64,000 bases of DNA from Hordeum vulgare subsp. vulgare (lineage: Eukaryota; Streptophyta; Magnoliopsida; Poales; Poaceae). The stretch is taken from NCBI RefSeq assembly GCF_904849725.1, contig NC_058519.1, positions 578,950,676-579,014,675 on the forward strand, given 5' to 3'. The notes beneath the pieces are model-generated. The model was not told where the DNA came from and ran no database searches. It saw only the letters and a program-made list of their open reading frames with translations. Below, piece by piece: positions 1 through 9,969 of the stretch. The position numbers and the translations under genes were made by a program. The number at the start of each line of letters is the position of its first letter. Position 1 is the first letter of the stretch.

Positions 1-493
1 GCCGGTGATGGTGGTGATCTATTCCTGCAGGGCTTCGCCTAAGCACCGCAGAAATCCGATCTAGAGGAGGAACTACAAACTAGAGGAGATGGTTGCACAT
101 GGCTGAAATTGTGTCTCAGAAACCCTAAAACATCTAGTATATATAGGAGGAAGGAGGGGCTAGCCTTGAGCACCAAGGATAACCTCCTTGGGCTCGACCG
201 AAGCTAGAGAGGAGGAGTCCACCTCCAATCCTACTAGGAGTAGGACTCCTCCCCAAGTTGTCCACCACTTTTGGTTTTTTCCACTTTTACGTCATGGGCT
301 TTCTTCAGTTGACTAGTCAGCCCACTAAGAGCTATTGCGCCACCATCAAGTCCACTTGGCCCTATTGGGGAGTGGTGGGCCCACCTGGTGGACCCCCGGC
401 ACTGATTTGTCACTCCTGGTACACTGCCGGGAATGCCCAAAATTCTTCTGGAAAACAAATACTAACTTCCTATATATAAATCTTCATTTCCAG
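1..493 (+). mobile_element. Angela/BARE-type copia LTR, left part (split by element A)
   Basis: This segment aligns base for base, with scattered changes, to the inside of the complete solo LTR at 41569-43117 (window base 1 matches about 41888), so roughly the first 320 bases of the LTR lie left of the window. A TATATATA box is at 138-145. The LTR stops at 493, where element A begins, and resumes at 32030. Joining the two sides and removing one 5-bp duplicate reproduces the uninterrupted order seen in the solo LTR near 42380. Whether this was a solo LTR or part of a full element cannot be told from here. The family name is from memory of the LTR start and layout. Confidence 0.85.
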
Positions 494-1548
494 TGTCGGG
501 GGGATAACCCCAGGGTAGGCTCATCAGGCCAACTACTTTGCCTTCAACCAAGAAGGAACAAGAAGAACCATTCTACAAAGACCAAGTCCCCCTGGCCGGC
601 TAGAAAGTACCTGTCGGCTGGGGGCGAGACGACCAACTCTTTGGACGGCCAGGAATCACCTGCCGGCTAGAGAGGAGACAGTTACTTCCCTCTGGCCGTC
701 TAGGCCAAGCCGGCCGGCTCAAGGCGAGGCGGCCGTACCTAGGCCGGCTAGTAAAGTGAATAGCCGGCTAGGGAGCTCAAGTCACATCAGACCATAGGTC
801 ATGACTAGATTGTACAGTTAAAGGTGGCTACGCGTCAGCAAAGGTACTGGATCGGGGTGCACGGTAGGTACAGTGTCGGCGGCCACACTGCTGACCTCCT
901 CCGTCTCTGATCCATCACCCTGCACAGTGTCAGCCCGTCAAACTCCCACTCCATTACTGCACTCGGTGTGGGAACAGTGGAGACGGCCGTACTGTCTGCC
1001 CATGACGATTCTCGCTGAACGACGCCGGACGTACCACATGTGTCCTACGTCAACCTTACGGGAGTTCCTTACTGGCTAGCCAGCGGGTCCCACACCAAGA
1101 TGGGACCTTGCAGCCGGCGGGCCCCTCCAACGACAAGACAAGACCCCCGTGGGCCCCCTGGCCACCCGGCGAGGCTGCCAGCCGGGTCCCATTCTTGTAC
1201 TTTAATCCATATTGTAGGTTGGTGGGTTCGTCTATAAAACCCCCAGGCCCCCTCCATGCAGAGGGTCGGTCAACTCAGCACACACACACACCACATAGGA
1301 GAGGCAGACGCGAGCCGGGAGCTCATTTTTCCTCCTCCAGAATACAATTCCAGGAGCACTTTGTAGTCCCATTCATACATCATACACTACGGCAGGATTA
1401 GGGGTATTATCTCTACGGAGAGCCCTGAACCTGGGTACATCGTGCGTTGCATGCTTGTACCATCCTCGTTCCCAGCGCCCTCCGGTGCCACTTTCGCTCC
1501 CACCATATTTAGCCTACCCATGGTTTATGTTGTGAGTAAACACCGACA
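494..1548 (+). repeat. 5' LTR of element A
   Basis: The LTR starts TGTCGGGGGG and ends CACCGACA, giving a 6-bp inverted end, and is followed two bases later by the primer-binding site. Its partner is 30969-32024, almost the same length (1055 against 1056 bp). A TATAAAA box is at 1233-1239, about two thirds of the way in, so U3 is long and GC-rich with repeated GCCGGCT motifs. Transcription is to the right. Confidence 0.92.
1233..1239 (+). promoter_or_regulatory. TATA box of element A 5' LTR
   Basis: TATAAAA in a GC-rich context, conserved at the equivalent place in the 3' LTR (31708-31714). It is the probable core promoter for A's genomic RNA. Confidence 0.6.
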
Positions 1549-1550
1549 TT

Positions 1551-1568
1551 TGGCGCCCACCGTGGGGC
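1551..1568 (+). promoter_or_regulatory. Primer-binding site of A (tRNA-Lys type)
   Basis: TGGCGCCCACCGTGGGGC lies two bases after the LTR. It is complementary to the 3' end of a plant tRNA-Lys(CTT) including CCA, as I remember that tRNA. It fixes the element's orientation as plus. Confidence 0.8.
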
Positions 1569-1651
1569 CGTCCGTGGCATCGGCTCGCTTTACGCGCTGG
1601 GCGGGGCCCTGTTCTTACACCGCCGGATGCTTCACAACTGGACCGATTTGC

Positions 1652-2066
1652 ATGCCCGTGGAGCCTGCTTTCGATGAGGCTTCACCGATGATGGTCGACG
1701 ACCCAGTCCGTCATGCGGATTCTGATGGGCAGTCTGACGACGAGTCACTCCCCAGCATCGTTGTCGCTGCTGTTGAGAACCTCAGTGTTCTCTTCAGCGA
1801 CATGCGTCTCAACGATGGCCCTCGCTACCCCGGCGAGGACTTCTACGTTGAGGCATTATGCGCCACCTTCAGTAGGCTCTCCCTCGCCGAGACGCCTACA
1901 TTTGACGTGTACCCCAGCAACGTGCTCGTCTTCGACGGTCCGCCATCGTCTGCGGGGTTCCTTACCCCGTATCATGTCGTCATCGTCTCCAACATCGTGG
2001 AGGTGATGGTCATTGGTGCCCACACCAGCAAGGCTCATGGCAAGGCGTCGGCTGATGCTGGTGAGC
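1652..2066 (+). pseudogene. gag: Element A gag, N-terminal part (split by B)
   Basis: An open frame runs from the ATG at 1652 through an acidic N-terminal segment up to 2066, where element B is inserted after codon GAG. The same reading resumes after B at 11358 with the TGAGC duplication removed. It encodes the start of the structural (capsid-like) polyprotein of a Tat-lineage gypsy element. No recognisable domain lies in this piece; the assignment rests on its place just after the primer site and on continuity with the gag at 11353-12451. B's insertion would have stopped normal expression. Confidence 0.7.
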
Positions 2067-3446
2067 TGATACGTCTCCATCGTATCTACTTTTCCAAACT
2101 CTTTTGCCCTTGTTTTGGACTCTAATTTGCATGATTTGAATGGAACTAACTCGGACTGACGCTGTTTTCAGCAGAATTGTCATGGTGTTGTTTTTGCGCA
2201 GAAATAAAAGTTCTCGGAATGACCTGGAAACTTACGAGGATTTTTTGGGGAATATATAAAAAATACTGGCGCAAGAATTACCTAGAGACACGGAGCCAGG
2301 ATCACAAGCCCAGGAGGCGCGCCCTCCCGAGGTCGCGCCTCGCACGCTTGTGAGGCCCCCGTGGCTCCGTAGCCTCCAACTCGAGCTCTATATATTCTCT
2401 CTCGCGCAAAAAAAATTAAGAGAGAAGAGTTCATCGTGCTTCACAACACGGAGCCGCCGCCACCACCTGTTCTTCCTCAGGAGGGTAGATTTGGAGTCCG
2501 TTCTGGGCTCCGGAGAGGGGAAATCGACACCGTCGTCATCACCAACCATCCTTCATCACCAATTCCATGATGCTCTTCATCGTTCGTGAGTAATCTCATC
2601 GTAGGCTTGCTGGACGGTGATGGGTTGGATGAGATCTATCATGTAATCGAGTTAGTTTTGATGGGGTTTGATCCCTATTATCCAAGATGTTCTAAGATTG
2701 ATGTTGCTACTAGTTTGCTATGCTTAATGCTTGTCAATAGGGCCCGAGTGCCATGATTTCAGATCTGAACCTATTATGTTTTCATCAATATATGTGTGTT
2801 CTTGATCCTATCTTGCAAGTTGTAGTCACCTACTACGTGTTATGACCCGGCAACCACGGAGTGACAATAGCGGGAACCACTCCCGGAGATGACCATAGTA
2901 TGAGGAGTTCATGTATTCACTATGTGCTAATGCTTTGTTCCTGTTCTCTATAAAAAGGAGACATTAATATCCCTTAGTTTCCATTAGGACCCCGCTGCCA
3001 CGGGAGGGGTGGATAATAGATGTCATGCAAGTTCTTTTCCATAAGTACGTATGACTAAATATGGAATACATGCCTACATTACATTGACGAACTAGAGCTA
3101 GTTACATATCACCCTATGTTATAACTGTTACATGATGAATGTCATCCGACATAATTATCCATCACTGATCCAATGCATACGAGCTTTTTCTACTGGTCCT
3201 TGCTAAGTTACTTTACCGCTACTGCTGTCACTACTCTTACGGTTACCGCCGCTACCGTTACTATCACAGTACTTTGCTACTAAAACTTTGCTGCAGATAC
3301 TAAGTCTTTCGGGTGTGGTTGAATTGACAACTCAACTGCTAATACTCGAGAATATTCTTTGGCTCCCCTTGTGTCGAATCAATAAATTTGGGTTGAATAC
3401 TCTACGCTCAAAAACTGTTGCGATCCCCTATACTTTTGGGTTATCA
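2067..3446 (+). repeat. 5' LTR of element B
   Basis: Runs from TGATACGTCT to TTGGGTTATCA and is followed by the primer site. A TATATATT box is at 2389-2396, after a GC-rich stretch containing CACAAGCCCAGGAGGCGCG (2303-2321). That 19-mer recurs exactly inside the element at 6591-6609. Confidence 0.93.
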
Positions 3447-3457
3447 AGACCTTCTTC

Positions 3458-3475
3458 TGGCGTCGTTGCCGGGGA
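3458..3475 (+). promoter_or_regulatory. Primer-binding site of B (tRNA-Asp type)
   Basis: TGGCGTCGTTGCCGGGGA, one base different from the complement of the plant tRNA-Asp 3' end (TGGCGCCGTTGCCGGGGA). It sits 11 bases after the LTR, the usual arrangement in Athila-lineage Triticeae elements. Confidence 0.85.
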
Positions 3476-3623
3476 AGCATAACTTTATTCTCTGAGTCAC
3501 TTGAGATTTACGTCTGTTGATCACTATGAGGAATCCGAGAGATCCAAAAACTAAAGTCTTGCCTCAACTACAAGGACGGGTAAGGAACTTCCATCTAGCT
3601 CTGCACTTGATTCACCTTCAGTT

Positions 3624-6260
3624 ATGAGTAAATATGCGACACCACCACCTATTGGTAATTCTGATATGTCGCCTGTGCTTGATGATGCTACTTCTGCTAT
3701 CCATGATGCTTATGATGATGCTTTGCTTGATAATGATTTGCATCTGGGTGCATTTCTTGATGCACAAATTGCTAGAGTTACTGCTGAATGTGATGATACT
3801 TCTGAAACTCATGAAATTATCGAAGTGGAACCTGTTGTTTCACCTGTCAGACCTAGCTCTCCTAGATATGAATTGCCTAATATACCTGATGGTTATGTTA
3901 TGGAGGGAGAGGTAGCTGAAGACTTTCTTGCTTCTAAGGATAGCTATGATCTTGAGAATTTATTACGCAAGTGGAAAGAAAAATCTCTGAATGCTGGAAT
4001 GAAATACGATCCTTAGTTTGCTACTTCACCCATCTTTGTTACTGATAAGGATTATGAATTCTCTGTCGATCCTGAGTTAATAACTTTGGTTGAATCCGAT
4101 CCTTTTCATGGTTATGAATCTGAAACGGTTATAGCACATCTTACTAAACTGAATGATATAGCCACCCTATTCACGAATGAGGAATTTTTTTGCCATTACT
4201 CTATCCTTAAGTTGTTTCCTTTATCACTAAAGGGTGATGCTAAGACTTGGTTTACTTCTCTTGCTCCTGGTTGTGTGCGTAGTCCCCAGGATATGATCTA
4301 CTACTTCTCTGAGAAATATTTTCCTTCCCATAAGAAACAAGATGCATTGTAGGATATATATAACTTTGTGCAAGTTGAAGAAGAGAGTCTCCCACAAGCT
4401 TGGGGGAGGCTTGTCCACTTACTTAATGCTTTGCCTAATCACCCTCTTGAGAAGAATGAAATACTTGATATCTTTTATAATGGACTAACCGATGCTTCTA
4501 GGGACCACCTAGATAGTTGTATTGGTTGTGTTTTCAGGGAACGAACTGTGGAACAAGCTGAAATTCTATTGAATAATATACTGAGCAATGATAATGCTTG
4601 GACTATTCCCGAACGACCTCCGAAGCCAACTCCGAAGAAAAGAGGTATTCTATTCCTCAGTCCTGAAGATATGCAAGAAGGCAAGAAATCTATGCAAGAT
4701 AAAGGTATTAAATCTGAAGATGTTAAGAATCTACCACCTATTGAAGAAATACATGATCTTGATAACCCGACACAGGTAGTAGAGGTAAATTCTATTCGTA
4801 GATTCAATGAGAGTGATAATCCTTATGATAAACCTGCTAGCTTATGCTTAGATGAATTTGATAACTTCGTTGCCAAACAACAAAGTTTCAATGATTATGT
4901 TAGCAGACAATTGAGACAAAATGCTCGTATGATTAATCATATAAGTGCTTGTGTGGGTAGAAATGTCAATGATCTTAAGCTTTTGGATAAACATGCTTCT
5001 ATGGTCACTACTCAAGTAGAACAAGTACTTAAGGCTCAAAATGACTTGCTCAATGAGTTGAATGACAATTCTGTTAGAGTTGTCACTAGAGGTGGTAGAG
5101 TGACTCAGGAAACTTGGTATCCTGAGGGCCATCATAAGTGAATTGTACAAGATTCTCCAGGAGTTAACACTGATGCACCTAGTCATCCTGGTATTAAGAA
5201 GAAAAAGAAAGATGATAGGAACTTGCATGCTAACAAACCTGTTGCTGTTACACCTGAGAATCCAAATGATGTCTCTATTTCTGATGCCAAAACACAATCT
5301 GGTGATGAACATGAGCCTAGTGATAATATTGATAGTGGTGTTCATGTTGATGCTCAACCTAGTAATGATAAGGATGTGGAGATTGAACCTACTGTTGATC
5401 TTTATAACCCTCAACCTAAGAATAGGAGATATGATAAGAACGACTTTATTGCTAGGAAGCATGGTAAAGAAAGAGAACTATGGGTTCAGAAACCCATGCC
5501 CTTTCCTCCCAAACCATCCAAGAAAAAGGATGATGAGGATTCTGAGTGCTTTGTTGAAATGATTAGACCTGTCTTTTTGCAAATGTGTTTGACAGATATG
5601 CTTAAAATGTCTCCTTATGCTAAGTACATGAAAGATATTGTGACTAATAAAAGGAAGATATCTAAGGTAGAGATTTCCACCACGCTTGCTAATTACACCT
5701 TCAAGGGTGGGACTCCTAAGAAACTAGGTGATCCCGGAGTGCCCACTATACCTTGCTCCATTAAAGGAAATTATGTTAGAACTGCTTTATGTGATCTTGG
5801 AGCTGGTGTTAGTGTTATGCCTCTCTCTTTATATCGTAGACTTGAATTGGATAAGTTGACATCCACTGAAATTTCTTTGCAAATGGCCGACAAATCAACT
5901 GCTTTTCCTATCGGCATTTGCGAGGATGTGCCTGTTGTGGTTGCGAACGTTACTATCTTAACGGACTTTGTTATTATGGATATTCCCGAGGATGATGCCA
6001 TGGCGGTCATCCTTGGAAGACCCTTTTTAAACACTGCAGGGGCTGTTATTGATTGCAACAAAGGCAATGTCACTTTCCATGTTAATGGTAATGAGCACAC
6101 GGTGCACTTTCCGAAGAAACAATATCGAGTTCATTGCATCAATGCTATTGAGAAATCTTCATCGATTATTATTGGAAGCTTTGAATGCCCTATACCTACT
6201 GTCAAGATGAAGTATGATTTACTTGTTGGGGATATGCACATCCCCATTGAGGTAAGCTAG
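3624..6260 (+). pseudogene. gag: Element B gag-protease polyprotein, one frame with three stops
   Basis: A single reading frame of about 879 codons runs from the ATG at 3624 to the TAG at 6258, broken only by in-frame stops at 4014 (TAG), 4350 (TAG) and 5139 (TGA). No frameshift is needed. The middle (about 4086-4640) is a retrotransposon gag domain of the type that holds AKTWFTSL and the SLPQAWGRL region. The C-terminal part holds an aspartic protease with the active site LCDLGAGVSVMPLSLYRRL (about 5790-5840) and the ILGRPFLNTAGAVIDC segment typical of retropepsins. The frame ends inside protease; RT and integrase do not follow. It would supply capsid and protease only. Confidence 0.88.
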
Positions 6261-7032
6261 TGATTTTTCGAACATTCTCCGGTTTTATGTGATTCGAAAA
6301 AAGTTTGTCAAGGAGACTTGATCAACCTCATTGACGGATTTATTTTGATGACCATGAGATGGATGAATCTAGAAGTCACAACCTTTTGTTCCCAACTTTT
6401 ACTTTTGTATTGTTTAGAAGAAAAATGATAAATTTAGCTTTATTTTTCCTGTTTTCCGCGTTTTCTGTTCAATAGAAAAGTGACCCGAAAATAAAATTCT
6501 CCAAATGCCCTAAAATTCAAGTATGATTTTTTTTGGAATATTTAAAAATTTCTGAGATAGGAAGCTAGTCAGGGGGATGCACCGGTGGGCCACAAGCCCA
6601 GGAGGCGCGGGCACCCCCCTGGCCGCGCGTGGCAAGCTTGTGGGTCCCACGTGGCCCCCCTCCAGTTATTCCAACTCCTTCTTCTACCTCCAGAAAAAAT
6701 CATTCGACACCTCAAAACCATGGTCTTGCTCTTCTTGCTGCATTTTTCGATCTCCTTGTGCAAAGCCCCATTCACCAAACTGTTTTGGGGAATTGTTCGT
6801 TGGTATGTGACTCCTCCATTGGTCCAAATAGTTTTTGTTCTAGTGCTTTCTTCATTGTGTATTTTTGCTGTCTTGGTGACCCTGTTCTTGAGCTTTGCAT
6901 GTTAATTTTATTTGGTCCCAAGTAGTTTTGATGCATGATACGGCCTCTAGGCACTTGTAAGAGTAGTTGCTATGAGTTTTGTTGAGCCTTGTTCACTTTT
7001 ATTTTGAGTCATTAAAATTTCAGAACAAGAAG
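6261..7032 (+). repeat. Non-coding spacer of B with an internal LTR-like (U3/R) block at about 6440-6720
   Basis: No gene is seen here. From about 6440 to 6720 the sequence is a diverged copy of B's own LTR from about 2160 to 2420. The same order appears in both: AAATAAAA..TTCTC, the T-run followed by GGAATAT, then the exact 19-mer CACAAGCCCAGGAGGCGCG (6591-6609, against 2303-2321), a GC-rich box, the (A/C)GCTTGTG motif and an A-rich CAGAAAAAATCA leader. In the LTR this stretch holds the promoter region. It lies directly upstream of the ATHILA-type ORF, so it may be an internal promoter. A TTTCAG splice-acceptor-like site ends at 7023, ten bases before that ORF's ATG. Confidence 0.72.
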
Positions 7033-8055
7033 ATGTTCAGGAAAAACTATCATGGTGGTTCCTCAAGCACAAGGGGTCCCCGTCTCGCGATTCGGGAGCC
7101 TGATCCTTATCAGCCGAAGAACGCATAGGTACAACCATGTGAATGGCCTTCCGATGAATTCCTGATTTATGCAGGTTTCAAGCACGAGTTTGATACATTT
7201 GTTCACAACGCCGGGCTCAAGGAATTTATCTCCAATAAATGTGAACAATACACTTTACTCACTGCCTCTTTTGTTCGTAGATTGAAATTTTCAGTTGGCC
7301 GTGACACATCCATACTGTTTGATCTTTATGACAAATCGTATACCATGGATTTAGAGGATTTTAATAGAATTTGCAAGATACCTGATTGGGGTAGTCCCAA
7401 TGATCCCCCTAAGTCTTCGGTTAGAGATTTTATTTCTAGTATAACTATTGGAGAAACTAGAGATATTACGCAGGCTACCATGGGGAGCATTCATTTTCCT
7501 GCCTTACATTATTTTTCCCTCTTCATACGTAGATGCATTAAAGGCAAGCATGAGCATTGTCACCTCTGCGCACCTGACCTTAGTATTCTTAAGAGCGCAG
7601 TAACGGGTGATAGAAGTTTGAACATGGGAGCTATAATTGCGAGGAGGCTAAATAATAATGCTAATGAAGGGGATTTGTTTGGTGGGATCTATGCCACTCG
7701 CATAGCAAATTTTCTTGGAATACCCATCCGCACAGGAGATCCCCTGCTCCATACAACTTTCCTTGATCGCGCCACTATGAGACGTTATCAGTTCCCTGAG
7801 AGGGATAATGAATCCCTCCTATACCGGTTAATATTTAACCGACAATGTGTTTTCCATATTACCCTTCCCACTCCTTCCTTCTTTGACTTTCAGGGAAAAC
7901 GGAGATATTACATAACCAGAGGAGAGGCAGAGGAGTATGAGAGGGTGGCGAAGGCTGCTCGCCTCCGTGAGGCAGCTATTCAGGCGGTAGCTGCCGCGTT
8001 CCCGTATAACCCCCATTATGATTTAGGATATCGCCCGGACCAGCCGTGGGAGTAG
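7033..8055 (+). pseudogene. ATHILA-type 3' ORF of element B
   Basis: 341 codons from the ATG at 7033 to the TAG at 8053, with one in-frame stop at 7126. The protein resembles the ATHILA ORF-1 family found in plant Athila-lineage gypsy elements. Recognisable stretches are the CEWPSDEF region, FDLYDKSYTMDLEDF, ITQATMGSIHFPALHYFSLF and GGIYATRIANFLGIPI. It corresponds clearly to the minus-strand ORF of element D (62691-63760). Function is unknown; ORFs in this position in Athila relatives have been called envelope-like, but I see no clear signal peptide or membrane helix. The stop codon lies 21 bases before an exact copy of the element's PPT. Confidence 0.8.
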
Positions 8056-8076
8056 ACCAACTTAGGCCAAAAGCCT

Positions 8077-8090
8077 AAGCTTGGGGGAGT
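8077..8090 (+). promoter_or_regulatory. Internal copy of the polypurine tract in B
   Basis: AAGCTTGGGGGAGT, identical over 14 bases to the true PPT at 9956-9969, and placed just after the stop of the ATHILA-type ORF. The same arrangement is seen in C and D. Confidence 0.75.
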
Positions 8091-9955
8091 ACGTGTTTCT
8101 CACCGACTTTATATTCATGCTCACACATTCACTTTCATAGTCGATGTTCACAGTTTGCCATTGTATCATCCATGTTAGTTTATTTATTTTTCTCGCTTTC
8201 TTCTCGTGTGTTTGTTTAAATTGATAAAAAAATAGTTGTAAGTTTACTTTCCAGCTTGCTTAGTGGTAATAAAAAGAAAACCCAAAAAGATTTCCCGTTT
8301 TTTTCTTTTGCTTGTTGGGAGCTTTCCCATGTAAATAGTTTTCTTTTTCTTTGGGTCAAGGTAGCAGACCATGATTAAAATGTTTAGTGGCTCTCATATG
8401 CATTATTGATTTTCTATCAAAGAGCCATATTGCTTTGTCTTCTCCTCTGAGTTTGCTTGCAGATTCCAGCTTAGTCCAATGCACGAACACTCTCATTATT
8501 ATTCACATCATTCGATCGTGCAAGTGAAAGGCAATAATGACGATATATGATGAAGTGACTGAGCCTGGAAAAGCTGGTATGAACTCGACCTATTTTGTTT
8601 TTGTAAATATGACTAGCTCATCGTTCCTAATTCAGAATTGTTATGAGAAAAACATGTTTGCAATGACAACTTAGAGATCATAGTTTCTGATGCCATGCTT
8701 AATTAGCTAGGAGCTTATAATGGTTTGTCTTGGATGCCAACATGAATTTCAAGATGATTATGGTGTAGTATGATAGGATGGTATCCTCCTTTGAATGATA
8801 GGATGGCACATGTTCACGCATGTAGTTGGAACAAAATCAACATAGCCTTTATGTTGGTTAATTTCAATGCATATTAATGATTGTTGTCGCTCTCTAGTTG
8901 GTCGCTTCCGAGTCTTTTGCTAGCCTTCACTTGTACCAAGAGGGAATACTGCTTGTGCATCCACTTCCATAAACCCAAAGTTGTTCCATATGAGTCCACT
9001 ATACCTACCTATATGCGGTATCTACCTGTCGTTCCAAGTAATTTGCATGTGCCACTCTCTAAATCTTCAAATAATAATCTGTTTTGTATGCCCGAACCGC
9101 TCATGTGGTGACAAGGGGCGGTCAGTATCTTCCATGCTAGGCGTGTTATCATCGATACGTGTTTATTCACTATCACTCACGAGAAAGGGGCCGGTAATCG
9201 GAATGCCCAGTTCCATGCTCAAATCAAAAATATAATTGCAAACAAAACTTCCCCTGGATTGTTGTTGGTATGGACGGCACCCGAGGATTCCGCTTGTCGT
9301 GGAGTGTGATTGATCGGTGGAGGGGGAGTCAAAACGTTACTTTTCTGTTTGAGAACCGCCTATAATATGTGTAGCATGGAAGATGGTGAAAACTCTTGGT
9401 CATCGCATTGACAATGAAAGCATACCACCCGAAATTATTTATCTCTATTTTACAAGCTTGAGCTCTGGCACCTCTGCAAATCAATGCTTCCCTCTGCGAA
9501 GGGCCTTTCTATTTACGTTTCTGTTGAGTCTTTCGATTCTTATTAAAAGGCACCAATTAGAGAGCACCTCCGTCATTTTTATGCTTTGCTATTAATTGAT
9601 ATTGAGTATGACTATGACTGGATCTTCTTTGCCATGAATTACAATGTTCAGTCAGCCCTTGGTCTTTGAAGGTGCTCTGCATTTCTGTTTTGCGGTCTCA
9701 GAAAGGGCTAGCGAGATACCATCTGTTCATATTGTATTATGATTGTTTTGATTGAAGTGTTGACATTTGAAACTTATTATTATTGCTTGCTAGTTGATTA
9801 TGCCATTGATATGAGTACACCATGAGACCTAAATGTTATTGCTTATGTGGTTATCTTATGATCAACAACAACAAGATCAAACAGAGTTCGTAAAAGTTTT
9901 TTCTTTTGTCTCTTTCAGTTTGTCAACTGAATTGCTTGAGGACAAGCAAGGCTTT
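8091..9955 (+). other. Long non-coding 3' region of element B
   Basis: About 1.9 kb lies between the internal and terminal PPT copies. Only short chance frames are present. It matches, in reverse, the 3' region of D (60834-62655) along its whole length, including the segment around 8550-8590 (against about 62210-62260), so it is a conserved part of this family rather than random filler. The block at 9486-9506 is also shared with family C. Confidence 0.8.
9486..9506 (+). promoter_or_regulatory. Conserved 21-base block in 3' region (copy in B)
   Basis: A 21-base block with core CTTCCCTCTGCGAAGGGCC is present without change in B here, in C at 58693-58713 and in D (reverse) at 61303-61323. The surrounding sequence of C and B is otherwise mostly unalike. 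CCCT and AGGG could pair as a small hairpin. Confidence 0.65.
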
Positions 9956-9969
9956 AAGCTTGGGGGAGT
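9956..9969 (+). promoter_or_regulatory. Polypurine tract of B
   Basis: AAGCTTGGGGGAGT directly abuts the 3' LTR start TGATACGTCT at 9970. It primes plus-strand DNA synthesis in LTR elements. Confidence 0.85.

Noticed and set aside
1551..1568. tRNA gene fragments at the primer-binding sites
   Set aside because: Only 12 to 18 bases complementary to tRNA 3' ends, at the LTR junction; these are primer sites.
4848..5462. 204-codon minus-strand frame in B
   Set aside because: Opposite the well-defined gag-protease frame, with AT-rich low-complexity composition.
7033..8055. Envelope protein in the ATHILA-type ORF, making B a retrovirus-like element
   Set aside because: No clear signal peptide, membrane helix or cleavage site is visible; position alone is not enough.
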